Below, piece after piece: positions 1 to 12,410 of a DNA stretch of 64,000 bases; within the stretch, counting starts at the first letter, position 1, and each line of letters opens with the position of its first letter. The DNA is taken from positions 1 to 64,000 of the forward strand of contig NQMI01000021.1 of NCBI GenBank assembly GCA_002270565.1. The letters are read 5' to 3'. A program made the translations under genes and the position numbers. This stretch comes from Stenocarpella maydis (lineage: Eukaryota; Ascomycota; Sordariomycetes; Diaporthales; Diaporthaceae). The notes beneath the pieces were generated by a model. It ran no database searches. It saw only the letters and a program-made list of their open reading frames with translations, and was not told where the DNA came from.

Positions 1-1271
1 AGAGGCTAATATTAAGAGTTGGTAGGGTTAGAGGAAGTAGTAGTTGGGTTAGGTAGGGATTATAGTAAACAGTAATAAATAGTATATTGGAGCTAACTTC
101 TCAGCAAATGTATAGTAGAGCGTGCACTATCCAATACCGCTCTAGGTAAGTATATAAAACATACATTAAGCAGGAGTTAAGACTGCAAAATCTCAACTGG
201 GGATGCTTAATATAATATAGCTAGCAACTTAAGTGCCCGTGGGATAGTAGTAACCCTTGTCACCTAAACCCTTAGTGTGTAAGCACCACTATAAAAATCT
301 TAGCTATAAGGTCTCGCCCTTAGGATGGATTTAAATTATAGATTAGCTAACTGTATAGCTCCTTAGGATAAGATGTAGGTAACTAATTAATGGGGATTTA
401 AAGTTTTGCTGGTTGTTAGTATTATATAATCCCTTTTTATATCTTAGGGTACTTGCTGACTGCTATCCGGGGCTTAGGGTGGTGATGGTTGGTGGTCCTC
501 CCCCTTGGGGTAGGGCGGCGTTGGTATGCGTGGCTTTTGCCGACCAAGTTACGTTAGTCAGTTAACTATTATAGGTTGTGTTCTTGCTGGGTAAGTTAAC
601 GTGGAGCTGTTCTTGCAGTAATTATTATAATCCTTTATATGGTGTTTAGGTAGAGGAAGGGGTTATCGCTAGCTAGCTATAGTTCATATATCCTTCTACC
701 TTAATAATAAGGGTATTATTATTAATAAGGCGCTTTAGTGTCTTATTTGGAGTACTCTTTGTGAAGGCATCTGCTAGGTTATAGTCCCTAGTAATCTACT
801 GGATCTTATGGATCTTATGCTTCTTATATAACTGCTTTAATGCTATTATATTAATTATAAGGTGCTTCTCTTTTATTGTTTTAGCTTGATTAGATATTTA
901 TATAAAGAGTAGGAATCTGTATAGATGATAAGAGGGATCTCTAGTAGGTTTAAGCGCGTGGTAATTTGGCGGAAAGTAGCAGTTATTATAATCCCTATAT
1001 TAAAGCTATTGATTATGCTGTAGATCTTGGAAGCAAGTATGCTATGTATAACCCTCTTGCACTTGGTTAATAACTAATGGAGGATGTTCCTGGTGATTTC
1101 TTATGTAGATGGTTGTTTGGTTTGCTTTTTGTTTATTAGGGCAATTATATAGCTAATTTAAGAACTGAGGTCCTTGTTGTTGGCAAAAGATCCGTTTATG
1201 AAGATTATTAACTTAGCTGCTGTAAGGTCTAGAGGAATGTAGTTAAGGCTATGGCTAAGGTGGTCTGCTTG

Positions 1272-1718
1272 CTACGTTAGTTGCTTGTTTAACTTGGTGC
1301 AGTCCTCTTCTTTGGGGTCTTGGATTTGAGCTGCAATAGAGAGGTTAAATGCTGCTTTTGGGTGGCAAATAGAAGCTAGATATGCTCCTCTTGCGCGCTG
1401 CTCTATGTACTGTTGAGTGCGGTCCTTAGCTGTATAGTTAACTAGCTGTATCTTTACCCCTTGTTCTTTTTGTCTGAGATGTATGATGCTGTTGTGTGAT
1501 ATTGTGATTTTTATACCATTAAAGTCTAGTGATTTCTTAGGAGTTAGCCTGCCCTTTGGCTTATAGCGGATCTCCTCCTCCTTAATCTTTTGTTCTTTAA
1601 GCTCTGAAAAGGCTGGGGTATAGAGGGTGAGAGTATTATTAGTCTGCATAGTGGTAATACTAAAGATATCCTTACTGCTATGGTTAGCTATTAAGAGGCA
1701 CGGGTTGTATGTAGACAT
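1272..1718 (-). pseudogene. Open remnant of copia pol (RT to RNase H region)
   Basis: This is the longest uninterrupted frame in the left island (148 codons). It reads as the conserved end of a fungal copia RT, including the phrases G-A-Y-L-A-S-I-C and A-A-F-N-L-S-I-A-A-Q followed by E-E-D-C. The frame continues upstream on the minus strand through RIP stops into the RT core, so it is a surviving fragment and not a gene. It may simply have had few CpA sites to mutate. Confidence 0.75.
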
Positions 1719-2195
1719 AATTATCCCTAGCTTCTTAATATAGTGCTTGTTGTATATGGCCCACTAGTGCACACTGGCTTCTGCAATGCTATATAAGGGC
1801 TTGATTACCCTTATAATTATGCTGGCTGGGTATTTGCCCCTTATTTTAGGGGGAAGGTAGCATAGAATGGGCCTCTTAAGTATGGATTTTAACTGTGGAT
1901 AGGCCTAAGTAACATTACGGAGCTCAAGATATAGTCCCTTAGTTATTAATATAGGCGTAAGAGTAATGAGAAGTTGATGACTTATACGTTATATTATTGG
2001 TGATTATGTGAGGATCTTATGCTTTATAAGGTTACTAAATCTAGTAATAATAAGGTGGGACTTCTTATATAGCTTTTTAGTTATGCCCTTAATCTCCCTA
2101 ATAATGTAAGATTTAAAGATTTGGATTCCTTTATGCTTCTGCTTATTGAATCATTTAAACTAGAATACTCCTTAGCTAATTAGCTTGAATACTTC

Positions 2196-2789
2196 TCTGA
2201 TGAATTTGTGCTATAGAATAGCATTCAGTTCAGCGTGTGTTTCGGCAGGGTCGCAGTGTGGTGCTCTGAGGCGAATTGGGACGATTGACAATGGTCTGGA
2301 CAACTTTGTATTGAATTAAGTTGGGCTTCTGTAAGCCCTCCTTATATACCCTCCGACGTCGTCTCACCCCTGGGCACGCTGCGGTCGGCTCTGGTGCAAA
2401 TTTGCAAATGCCGGAAAATTCGCCCTTCCAACACACCATCTTTGGTTCCAAGCAACTAGCCAACCACAGCCCTAGCAATGCCCAAATTAAGTACATACAA
2501 ACTTCAGAAATCAGGCTATCCAATGCACTAAGTCATATACTTTTTGGGTAAGAAATAAGGGTAATGCAGAGGTCTGAATTAAGGTGCAAATGCAGGCCAA
2601 AATAATCGACTCACGGCCACCAAACTCATCTTGCGTCACGCACGCACTGGGCGTACTTAGCGAAAATCGCCTGACTCGCAAGTCTAGGGTAACTCCTTGC
2701 TAGGAAGTCTAGGGTAACTCCTTACAACGAAGTCTAGGGTAACTCCTTGCACGGAGTACCAACGCCCTGCTGAGCGGTTCCGTTTAACA
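2196..2789 (+). repeat. LTR copy 1 (594 bp), inserted in copia, target duplication ACTTC
   Basis: This copy begins TCTGATGAATTTGTGC, ends CGGTTCCGTTTAACA, and is flanked by ACTTC at 2191-2195 and 2790-2794. Copia coding resumes in register on the other side, so it is a clean insertion, probably a solo LTR. Inside are a TATA-like stretch (CCTTATATACCC), a short hairpin (TGCTAT-TAGCA) near the start, and three tandem units beginning AAGTCTAGGGTAACTCCTT near the end. It carries few RIP mutations although the surrounding copia is heavily mutated. A minus-strand frame of about 97 codons spans most of it and is kept in three other copies. Confidence 0.8.
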
Positions 2790-5700
2790 ACTTCCTTATT
2801 ATCTGACTCTTTAAAGGGGTTGCCTGGGGTGGTAATAATGCTGTCCTGGCGGAGCTTTAGAGCAAGCTTATAGTTCTCAACTTTACGTGGGGTGAGGAAT
2901 ATATAAGTGGTAATCTCGTTTTTTATATTATTAGCAGCAGTAATGCTATTGTTATTATCGTTTGTAACAACAACCGCCTTCTTCTTACTCTTGGCCCCCC
3001 GTGGCCGTCCTTGTTGTTGAGGGATTACCGGGTTAGGAATAGCCGGTATAGGGTCTGGCTCAAAGCATACTGGCTCTTCTAAGGTGTTATTAGGGTCCAG
3101 CAGATTAAGAGGTTCTTCTTCATTATAATAGTACAGCTATATAAGGGTTGACTGGAAGACAACTGGTCCATTAGGAAGGTTGATTATTATATTATGGTTG
3201 TTAATAGAGAGTAGTTTATATAGGCCTTACTACTTAGTCTTTTCTCTTTATACCTGAACTTTACTCTAGAGTAGTAGGCTTAAGACTTCTAATGTAACTA
3301 GGCCGTTCCTTATATATAATGCTTTGCTGATTTTGCATATAGCATTAATTTTCCTGATCTCCTTTATTACCTTTTATACCGCCTCAGCCCTTTTTAGAGT
3401 AGATAGTATAGGGGCTGAGTCCTTTATTATATGTGGGTATGCTCTAAATACTAGAAGAGTTGGCACGAGATTATCTGGGCTAACTATATTGTTAACTGCA
3501 CTAAAGCTTGCTTATAGTATGGCTTCTTTAATAAATATAGTTAATAACTTGGTGTATAATATATTAAAATCCCTGCGTAAAGGAATGTAATATTACTCTA
3601 CTTTATTGATTAATTAGTATGCTTTCATAGGTATTTATTTATATATAATTCTTATAATATATATAGTACTCTTAAACTTGCTGAAAGCAAAGTTAGTCCC
3701 TATATTGAATATAAGATGGTCTAGGGGACCTATATATATATTGATCTAGCAGCTTTATAGGGCTTCCTATGTGTCTTTAGTGGAGAGAGAAGCTAAGAAT
3801 TACTTGGCTTAGAAGGAGGTAGCTAAGTTAATAATATATAGTATAGGGAGCCCTATTAAGTATATTACATCTATAATAACTTTATAATTAAAGTTAATAT
3901 TATTATAGAGGTTAAACTTGAATCTCTAGGGCGCAAGAGAGTGCATTTGGTAATAATAGTAGAACTTGGTAATAGTCTTTAGTGCTGAGGAATTAATATT
4001 GTGGCTAGCGCCTGCTAGTAGCTAAGAGAGCCTCTCAACTAATAGGTGCTCAAATTGTCTGTATAGTTACTATAACTCGGTCTCTATAAGGAAGAGAATG
4101 GGGGCGTTACTGCCCTTATTGATATTTGTGAGGAACTATGGATGTCCCTACTTCTAAGTGATAGGGAATGTCCTCTTATGCTACTAATTTGGCTTATATT
4201 ATATAATTTTATTGGTTGTGTTCTATATGAAGAGCGAGTATGTATTTATGTCTTGTATATATAAGAGGAAGGGGGTTAGCATCTTTATTATATGGAATGT
4301 TAAGTTGCTAGCTGCTATATTGACTATAGTTGCCCTTATTAACTATAGTAGTTCTCCTGGCCTAAAGCAGACTGTTGCTTCTCCTGCGCGAGATATATTA
4401 AGAGTGATAGGTATAAGTTGCTATAGTGCAGTGTATTGGTTGTGCCTAATAGTAGAGTAGTTGGCTACACTAATATCTGGGAGAATCCCTTGGAAACGCT
4501 AATGTGAGTAGTTATCTATTATAAAGACCTCCTTAATACTACTGGCTCCTTCACTGGTTTTAGTATCACTAGTATTAACGCTATTCCCGCTAGTCATAAA
4601 GCCGGGGCCGTCCTGGTCCTCCTTATTATTGTTATCTCTAGAGCTGGGGCTGTCCTGGTTATCTCTATTATTGACCTCCCTGGGGTTGGGACTGTCTTGG
4701 TCCTTCTCATTATCGTTAATGCTAAAAGTATAGAGAAAAGCTTAGTTTATTAACTATATATAGTTTTCGCGGTTTTTAATACTATTAATAAATATACTAG
4801 TGCTTTCTTAGTTATTATTTTTATAGTTAATGCCCTTATAGTTAATAAGAAATAAGTAGAATTCCTTATTTAAGCCATTATATATATATATATATGTGCC
4901 CTTAGCCCTCTGGCGCTCTTAGAAGGAGTGATTTAATGATTAATACCCCTCCTTCTAGCAGATATAGCACCTTTTTTTATTTAGGGGGTCGTTTTTTTTA
5001 TGCCTTCCATATGAGTAGTTATCTCCTTTAGGGGGTGGTTGGAAGTTGCCCTGGGGGCGATAGTTGCTTTAGGGATGGTAGTTACCTTATCTCAGGGGGT
5101 ATTGCTTATGTGCAGAGCCTTATGAGTAGTTGCCTCTGTGCTGCTGGTTATTATTATACTAGCGGTCCAGGTAGTACTGGTTATTATTAGGGTGCTTAGA
5201 GTGATAAAAGTAGTTATTACTAGGGTAGTTAAAGTGCTTGTTATTGCCCTAGTCTTCCTTGTTATTATAGTTGCCATCTAGCTAATTATTATTATCTTGC
5301 CCTATAGTGTATTATCGGGAGGGGCGCTAAGGTCCTAATAATGCAGCACAATGATGGAGCATATTATATACTTTATTGGTAGTAGCTAGGGCTATTACCT
5401 TAATGTAGTAGAACTCGGGTATACTATATATTATGCATATAAGGTTATTATATAGTGGTTTATCTTTAAGTGCTCCTTTATAGCTAAGTATTTGGGTATA
5501 TTACTTTATGTTTTTAATTAGAATCTTTATTACTTCTAATGGGGTTTTATCCTTATTCCTTTACTATATTAATATAAAAGTAGTAGTATTCCATACGGTT
5601 AAATATACTTATTATCTGCTGTTTATATTAAATTATTACTTAAGTTTAGCATATACTATAGTGAAGGTGTCTCTATCTATAATTAACTAAATATAAAAGT

Positions 5701-7398
5701 CCTTAGCTTTACCCTTTAATATTATAAGTAATGCTGCTTAAAAGTAGGTAGGGTATAGGTGATTATTCTTATAGATATTATAAAAAAGATAAATCTTATT
5801 ATTAAGTACTTTATTTGTTGCTCTAGTGAACTTCTTATTATTTAAGTAGTATTTGGCTAAGTTGGTAGATATTCCTTTCTCTAATGGTATGCTATTTAGT
5901 AATATTGGAGGGATTGTTGTATACTTCTTATAGGATACTCGGAATTCTTCCTATTTGGGTGATAACTTGTAGCTGTTAGAGGTCTTAAAGGTATAGACGC
6001 CGCGTGGCTAACGGGATGGTGGTTGAGGTTTGGGTACAGCTGGTATAGTAAGTTGCAGTATGGGTCCCTAAGTACTTGGGCTTATTCCCTAGTTGTTGCT
6101 TGGTACTAGTGTATATCCTTTAAATAATTTATTATTATTAAAAGGGATATAATTATGATATCTCTTTAACTAAATTATCTGTTGATACTAGTATTGTATA
6201 AATGCCGGGGCTCTTAGCAGGGATTCTAACTCTAATAGTTTTATAAAGGCCTTTGTATTATTGTTAACCTGTAGGCGTATCCCTTTGCATTATAGTATCT
6301 TCTTAAGGGCTGAGAGGATATTGCAATGGATTGCCTTAAATGCTGGTTCTTTCTAACTCTAGAAGTTGTTCTTGAACTCCTTGTAGATATCTTAGCTAGT
6401 AAGTCTTATATATGCTTAATGGTGCTATTATATATAGGTACTTAGGTGCATTATATATTGTTTTGGGTTACTTAGGGCCTCTAGATCTGGGTCTATTCCC
6501 TATAGGTTGGCGTTAAGACCTGATTTAGCGGCAGCTTCCTTAAGTAATGTTTCCTTAATTATATCTCACAAGTTAATCGGGCTAAGATTGGTAGTACCTA
6601 CCGGTATAGTTATTAATGCTAATGGCATAGGGGTATTATTTTTGCTAGCTATTATAATATATGGGTTGTATAGTTGATAATAAGGGTGTACTAGGGCAAA
6701 GTAGGGGTTAAATAAATGGTGATAAGGGGTAGTAAGTGTATAGGGGTAAGCTTATTAGCAGGGGGTAGTGAAGATATACTGGCTGGTAGAGTTAATCTTA
6801 GTTAGTATAGCTGTTGATGGGGTTGTTGCTAGTTAATTGCTGATGTATACTAAAGTGGTGATATCTTTAGCATTCTCTTTAAGAGTAGCGGGGGTTAGTA
6901 ATATTGTGCAGTATTTATATTCTGTAGTTGCCTTCTAATAATACTTAGGGTGTAATGGATGTATATTTGATAAAGATAGAGTATAGTATAGTATATATAG
7001 AGCCCTCTTTGCCTTATGATGGGTAGTAATGATGTTATTAAAGTCTACTATAGCATTATTATAGAATCCGCTGAAGTCTCTTTAAGGGGCGGTATTATTA
7101 GTACCATTAGCATAGCTACTATCAAGCAGTGAAGGCTTGTCTCTTCAACCTTGCTAATCTGTAGTCGCCCTTGTAACTACTGATCAGTGTTGGCTGGGTC
7201 ATATATTGTAATATGATTGGGGGTTATGGTTAAAATTCTCTATCTAGGAGTAGTGGGTGTAGTGGGCGTAGCCCGCCAGCTATCTCGGGCTTATATAGAG
7301 GGTAGTGGTTGCTGAGTAAGCAACTACGTCCTCTGGCTACAGTATGGTGGTTGTAGCGCTAGCCCACCAGTGTGCTGTTGCACACTGCTATTGCCACA

Positions 7399-7863
7399 AA
7401 AGATTAAATTAATAATATTGAAGCTATCTTTAAGAAGTATAATAACTTTAAATAAGCATTAAAAGATACTTTTAGCAACCTAAATAAGAAGTAAACCATT
7501 GAATAATAGCTTATATAACTCAAATAGTAAGGCTTAGCTTCTAAATATACTACCTACTTTAAGCGACTTATTACCTATATTAATTAGAGTAATAAAGTAT
7601 TTATAAGCAGGTTCTATAAAGAACTTGAAAAAAATGTTAAAGATAAGCTTTCTAAAACGGATAGGCTTGATAAATTTTCAAAGTATATTGCTATAGCTAT
7701 ATACATTAATAATTAACTATTTAAATAATAATAGGAGCATTAGTATAAGAATCCTAAAAACCAATAGAAGCCCTAATACTAATCCAATAATGGGAAGAAA
7801 TACTACTATAAGGGTAACTTCTATAGCAATTAGCAATAATAATAAAGAACTGCCTATAATACT
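7399..7863 (+). mobile_element. Ty3/gypsy gag remnant, RIP-degraded
   Basis: The plus strand translates, through many Gln-derived stops, into a retrotransposon gag-like protein. A stretch around 7640-7720 (K-L-S-K-T-D-R-L-D-K-F followed by I-A-I-A-I-Y-I-N-N) corresponds to the end of a fungal gypsy gag (the D-x-L-x-x-F ... I-x-I-D-N-R-L region). It lies directly against the copia LTR on its left and LTR copy 2 on its right. No functional frame remains. Confidence 0.6.
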
Positions 7864-8416
7864 TCTGATGAATTTGTGCTATAAAATAGCATTCAGTTCA
7901 GCGTGTGTGTATTTCGGCAGGGTCGCAGTATGGTGCTCTAAGACAAATTAGGACAATTAACAATAGTCTGGACAACTTTGTATTGAATTAAGTTAGGCTT
8001 CTGTAAGCCCTCCTTATATACCCTCCGACATCGTCTTACCTGCGGGCACGCTGCGGTAGGCTCTGGTGCAAATTTGCAAATGCCGGAAAATTCGCCCTTC
8101 TAATATACTATCTTTGGTTCCAAGCAACTAGCCAACTATAGCCCTAGTAATACCCAAATTGAGTATATATAAACTTCTGAAATCAAGCTATCTAATGAAC
8201 TAAGTTATATACTTTTTTGATAAGAAATAAGGGTAATGTAGAGGTTTAGATTAAGGTGTAAATGCAGACCAAAATAATTGACTTACGGCCACCAAACTTA
8301 TCTTGCGTTGCGCACGCACTGGGCGTACTTAGCGAAAATCGCCTGACTCGCAAGTCTAGGGTAACTCCTTGCTAAAAAGTCTAGGGTAACTCCTTGCTGA
8401 GCGGTTCCGTTTAACA
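7864..8416 (+). repeat. LTR copy 2 (553 bp), RIP-mutated
   Basis: Same family as copy 1, with the same TCTGATG start and GTTTAACA end and two AAGTCTAGGGTAACTCC units. It is the most RIP-damaged copy: many C-to-T and G-to-A changes, with the antisense frame broken by stops. The flanks do not form a clean 5 bp duplication; only ACTT is shared if the borders are allowed to slide. Confidence 0.75.
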
Positions 8417-8546
8417 CTTATCTTTAATAAGGACCTTCTTAATCCTCTAAATAGCTCTTTTTATAAGTTTATAAGCTACTTATAGCGCTATTACTACTAA
8501 TATAAGGTTCTTTAGTACTATATCCTTATTATTTAAGGGTAAAAGN
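8417..8546. other. Short AT-rich repeat remnant ending at an assembly N
   Basis: About 130 bp of RIP-type sequence that I cannot assign, followed by a single N at 8546. The N is where sequence jumps to a second copy of the copia 5' end, so it is likely a join of unknown true size. Confidence 0.5.
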
Positions 8547-9209
8547 GTGTATAGGGGTAAGCTTATTAGCAGGGGGTAGTGAAGATATACTGGCTGGTAG
8601 AGTTAATCTTAGTTAGTATAGCTGTTGATGGGGTTGTTGCTAGTTAATTGCTGATGTATACTAAAGTGGTGATATCTTTAGCATTCTCTTTAAGAGTAGC
8701 GGGGGTTAGTAATATTGTGCAGTATTTATATTCTGTAGTTGCCTTCTAATAATACTTAGGGTGTAATGGATGTATATTTGATAAAGATAGAGTATAGTAT
8801 AGTATATATAGAGCCCTCTTTGCCTTATGATGGGTAGTAATGATGTTATTAAAGTCTACTATAGCATTATTATAGAATCCGCTGAAGTCTCTTTAAGGGG
8901 CGGTATTATTAGTACCATTAGCATAGCTACTATCAAGCAGTGAAGGCTTGTCTCTTCAACCTTGCTAATCTGTAGTCGCCCTTGTAACTACTGATCAGTG
9001 TTGGCTGGGTCATATATTGTAATATGATTGGGGGTTATGGTTAAAATTCTCTATCTAGGAGTAGTGGGTGTAGTGGGCGTAGCCCGCCAGCTATCTCGGG
9101 CTTATATAGAGGGTAGTGGTTGCTGAGTAAGCAACTACGCCCTCTGGCTACAGTATGGTGGCTGTAGCGCTAGCCCACCAGTGTGCTGTTGCATACTGCT
9201 ATTGCCACA
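8547..9209 (-). repeat. Near-identical duplicate of the copia 5' end (LTR plus start of gag region)
   Basis: This 663 bp block aligns without gaps to 6736-7398. I noticed only three single-base differences, all C/T, near the LTR tip. It ends at the same LTR border but then continues into unrelated AT-rich sequence (9210-9530). Near identity of two already RIP-mutated copies means the duplication, or an assembly artefact, happened after the mutations. Confidence 0.8.
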
Positions 9210-9570
9210 AAAGTTAAGTTTTCTATTTACAAAAGTTTTATTATTAATAAGAGCTTTAAATTATTAATATTTATCATTAATTCTATATATTTTATTGTAC
9301 TAATATCATATAATTTTTATATATAATTGAAAAAAAGTTTTAAAATACTATTGTTAAAACTCCTTATATTATGTTAGTAATCCTTAACAATTTAATACGA
9401 ATATATTTAGTAACATATTAGGGAAGTATAGTATATATAAATATTATCCTTTTATATATGAAAATTAAAAAAGCTAAGGATTTCAATATTCTTTTAGAAT
9501 TAATAATAGGTTGTTAAAAAGGGGGTGTTTAGTATGAGAAGTGGGGGGCCGAATCAGGGGGGGATGCCGA
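9210..9570. other. AT-rich remnant with a pogo-like inverted-repeat scar
   Basis: 9210-9530 is extremely AT-rich with no readable frame. At about 9541-9570 lies a G-rich stretch (CCGAATCAGGGGGGG then ATGCCGAAAG) resembling the inner part of the pogo terminal repeat at 40747-40770 (CGGAATCAGGGGGGG then TGCGGAATGG). I read this as the right end of a decayed DNA transposon whose left part was lost. It marks the border between the AT-rich island and the gene-bearing region. Confidence 0.4.
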
Positions 9571-11552
9571 AAGTTGGTTAGGGACGTTACCTCAGTTAAC
9601 AGATAGTCAGTAAAATTATAAATAGTTAAAAAAACTCATCAAAGAAAAGTTACTCCGTTCTATGGGCCTGGATAACCTGATTGGCCTATAACCTGTGTTG
9701 CAATGCTCTAGTGGTCGCTAAAGGTATGCTAGTTACTCTGAGATCCTGTAACTAGCCAACGATCCGCAATGCCAACCATTGAAGTGGCCTGCAAATTTGT
9801 GTACGGAGGCGGGTGACGACCATTGACCGACAGGACGGCGGCGTCAGGGCATGACTGGTGGCAGTCGCTTATCGTCCCTGCTTCTGGAGAAGCCCGCATG
9901 CTCTCGGGGACTTTACACTAAAGCAGGCCACGACCCACCTGGGAATATTATGACGTTATGTACACTCGTACAGTGTACTGTGCTTCGTGAACAGTCTTAC
10001 AGTCCGTGCATGGTCCCTAGACAAGCTTCAGGATGATTGCAACTGTACTAGGGCAGAAGATCGATCACCTGCATGCACTACATCTCGAGGATCCTCCCGG
10101 GATCAAACGTGGCTTTGTCAGATCCACATCCTGTAAAGTCAAACTGACTTCGCACAATGCCGTTGTTGTAGTCAGCGTCAGCGTCAAGACCGCCTCGGTG
10201 GACTTCAGGACAGACATGATTCAGCCGTGAATGAAGTGGGCCTCTCCATGCCTACTTGCTGTTAGCATTCGACCGCTTCTGAACGCCTGCTGTGCGATCT
10301 AATACTTCAAGGAAGCCCCGCGGGGCTAAATTCCTACGAAGGCCCCCCGCCTCCTTTCAAGGCACGAAAGGCATACAATGCTGTGGGGACTTCAGGAAAT
10401 GATGACCGAGTATGCGAGGCTTAGCTAGAAAGAGTACCTAGGTAGGGATACCGAAGTCTGCCAGAATGTGACTCCCTTCTAGTCCTCAGCTTAAGATGTC
10501 AACACCCGCAGATCTGCCCCCCTTGTGTGCACGTTGTTGTGATGCGTAAATTTTCAATTTCCAGAGATCAAGGGGCTGATCCACTCAGGCCAGTGCAGAA
10601 AAATGCAAGGAAGGACATCCTGGCGCCGTAGTCCAGTAAGACGATCGGACCACTTTTTAAGTGTCTCCAAAAACAGTATAGTCATGTTACCAGCTGCGGA
10701 TCTGCAATGCTCGACCCGAGAAACTGGGTGCAACAGCACAGCCCCAAGGCTCAATCGCATCTTGGCGTCTATCAATCCATGTGCCTATGCATATTGGGGG
10801 TTTTCTTCGGCTGATACTGACAAACAGGGATTGCCTGGCACATGTTCAATCAGCCAGACCAGGCTATGTCCCAGGCTAGTGGGTCGGCCAGAAAAGTCTC
10901 TCCGGGAACACAAAACCCTCGCGTATCGCGGTTGTCCTACTGAGACTACCATTCGTTCTGCCCCATCTGGAAAAGTCATTCCTTCAGCTCAAAGTTGCTT
11001 TGAGAAAGTTGCTCAGCCTTCGCCCGTCACAGTCGATCTTCTGAGTCTCAACATTCGTCGCCTTGAAACAGGATACCATCTTCAGTCGGGATATTGCGTC
11101 GTTATTTGTTGCAGCGTCCAGTCGAGCAAAACAGCCCAGCTATGTCCCAGACGCTAACACCCAACGGGCGGCGGATGAGCGCAATGTCGACGCAGGGCCA
11201 AGACTGCGATACGGCAAGCTTACACACAATGAAGACAAGGAGCAATGAGACGATAATCTCAGCGAACAGATCCATGTTCTTCCTGGAACTGAATCCCTTC
11301 GCTCCTGTATCAGTTGTCTTGCTTCACATACTCTGTAAGGCCCCCGGTCAATTTCATATTCCAAAATAACAAATCATCTGGTCACGACACAATCCTGAAG
11401 TCCTCACTGGAGAGCCTTCTCTCTGGGGCCAGCTAGCTACACTGTTGTGGTTTACGAGTCCTCCGATGAGTTACAGCCTTGACAGAGTTACGCACGTGTG
11501 GGCCTATTCCGTCAGTACCCGCGGTGAACCAGACTAATCAGGGACACTGTAG
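9571..11552. other. No recognisable gene; composition like the genic part
   Basis: Composition is normal for the genic part, but only short overlapping frames occur on both strands and none forms a family I know. A minus-strand stretch near 11275-11170 starts with a hydrophobic segment (M-D-L-F-A-E-I-I-V-S-L-L-L-V-F) that could be the membrane anchor of a lost gene, with nothing recognisable downstream. An ACCTAGGT palindrome lies at 10436-10443. Confidence 0.4.
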
Positions 11553-12410
11553 TCAGTTCTCACCTCGAATGGCAGCACATATGGCCAAAACTCCCCGAAT
11601 ACCACCTGCTTGTACCAGACCTCCCATGCCACTCCAAATCCCGCAATCTCTGCAAAAAGGAAGACTATTCAGTTGGACTGTGTGCGGACCTGGTGGCAGA
11701 GATGGTGCGTGAGCATGCCCACGATGGTCGCGCCCATTTCGTGGGCGTAGGAACCAGTGGTTTTATTATCCTAGACATCATCAGGAGACATCCAGACGTC
11801 GTTGCGAGCGGTTTTGTGTCAGGTGTACGGCCACTGAAAGGCATGCGTCTCACGGTGAATAGATATCCTAGGTTACTCTACGCTGGGATTTGGTCCATTT
11901 TACGCTCCCGTAAGTGCGTTTCCAGTTCTCTCCCAGCCCTTGACTCATCTCCAGTGGCATGGCTATGCCCGGGGCACTTGCTTGGTTGTACCAGACTAAC
12001 TTAATGAAGCTGGGTCGCTGTTTTTCAAACTGTCTGGATATGGCAGCGAGTACCTCGAGGACGAGTTGTTGGAGGTGATCAAGCGAAATGGAAGTTCACG
12101 TCTTGCTGAAGCTGGATGTGCATTTGTTAACGAATGGCAAGAAAACCAATTCATTGAGGCAGGTTTAAGAGACATCAAACTGTGCATGATCTCAGGGGGT
12201 AAGGTGGAGGATCCAGAGGGCGTACGTCAAGCCGCGAAATTACTCAAAGCTCAAAGCAACGGAGGCGAAGGCTCTGCAACCTGTGCGTACTACATACCTG
12301 AGGCCGCAATGTGCTGGAACCTGCAGTTTCCACAACTCTTTGCCAAGGCGGTCCAGTGCTGGGTAGAGCATCGGCCGATGCCAGTTGAGCTTGAGGAAAT
12401 GCCTATCTAA
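11553..12410 (+). CDS. Alpha/beta-hydrolase-like protein, probably catalytically impaired; 5' end unresolved
   Basis: Two exons are clear: 11553-11909 and 12010-12410, joined in frame across a 100 bp intron (donor GTAAGT, branch ACTAAC, acceptor AAG). The product reads as an alpha/beta-hydrolase: H-L-E-W-Q-H-I-W-P, then L-L-V-P-D-L-P, a V-A-E-M-V-R-E-H-A-H-D-G-R-A-H helix, the nucleophile-elbow region, and a C-terminal W-N-L-Q-F-P followed by a helix ending in P-V-E-L-E-E-M-P-I. An acceptor at 11551-11552 (branch CTAAT) implies at least one upstream exon. A start at 11466 with a 38 bp intron keeps the frame, but that intron is unusually short, so the start is left open. The elbow reads G-V-G-T-S-G-F where G-x-S-x-G is expected, so the serine position is glycine. 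The histidine expected before C-W-N-L-Q is absent. Substrate unknown. Confidence 0.65.

Larger units (their letters stand above)
1..7398 (-). mobile_element. RIP-degraded Ty1/copia retrotransposon, minus strand, split by an LTR insertion
   Basis: Reading the minus strand from right to left gives, in copia order: an LTR beginning TGTGGCAATAGC at 7398 (roughly 210 bp, inner end uncertain), gag (about 7100-5000), a CCHC-like zinc knuckle near 4990-4905, a protease region, integrase (about 4140-3300, with an H-x-Q-F-x-H-like start and a matching core), reverse transcriptase (about 2190-1270 after removing an insertion) and RNase H (about 960-640, T-D-S-Y-S-L-Y). The best-preserved open stretch is 148 codons at 1718-1272, in the RT/RNase H linker. 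Almost all other stops are TAA/TAG where Gln would be expected, which is the RIP pattern. The element is interrupted at 2196-2789 by an LTR with a 5 bp target duplication. No matching 3' LTR is visible, so the element probably runs off the left edge. Family assignment comes from recognisable RT and integrase wording; exact domain limits are approximate. Confidence 0.8.

Noticed and set aside
2196..2789. CRISPR-like array suggested by spaced AAGTCTAGGGTAACTCC units
   Set aside because: Two or three units in a eukaryotic LTR, with short non-unique spacing. It is a small minisatellite inside the LTR.
10603..11157. 184-codon plus-strand frame
   Set aside because: No recognisable domain, irregular codon use, and overlapping minus-strand frames of similar quality. 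No support beyond length.
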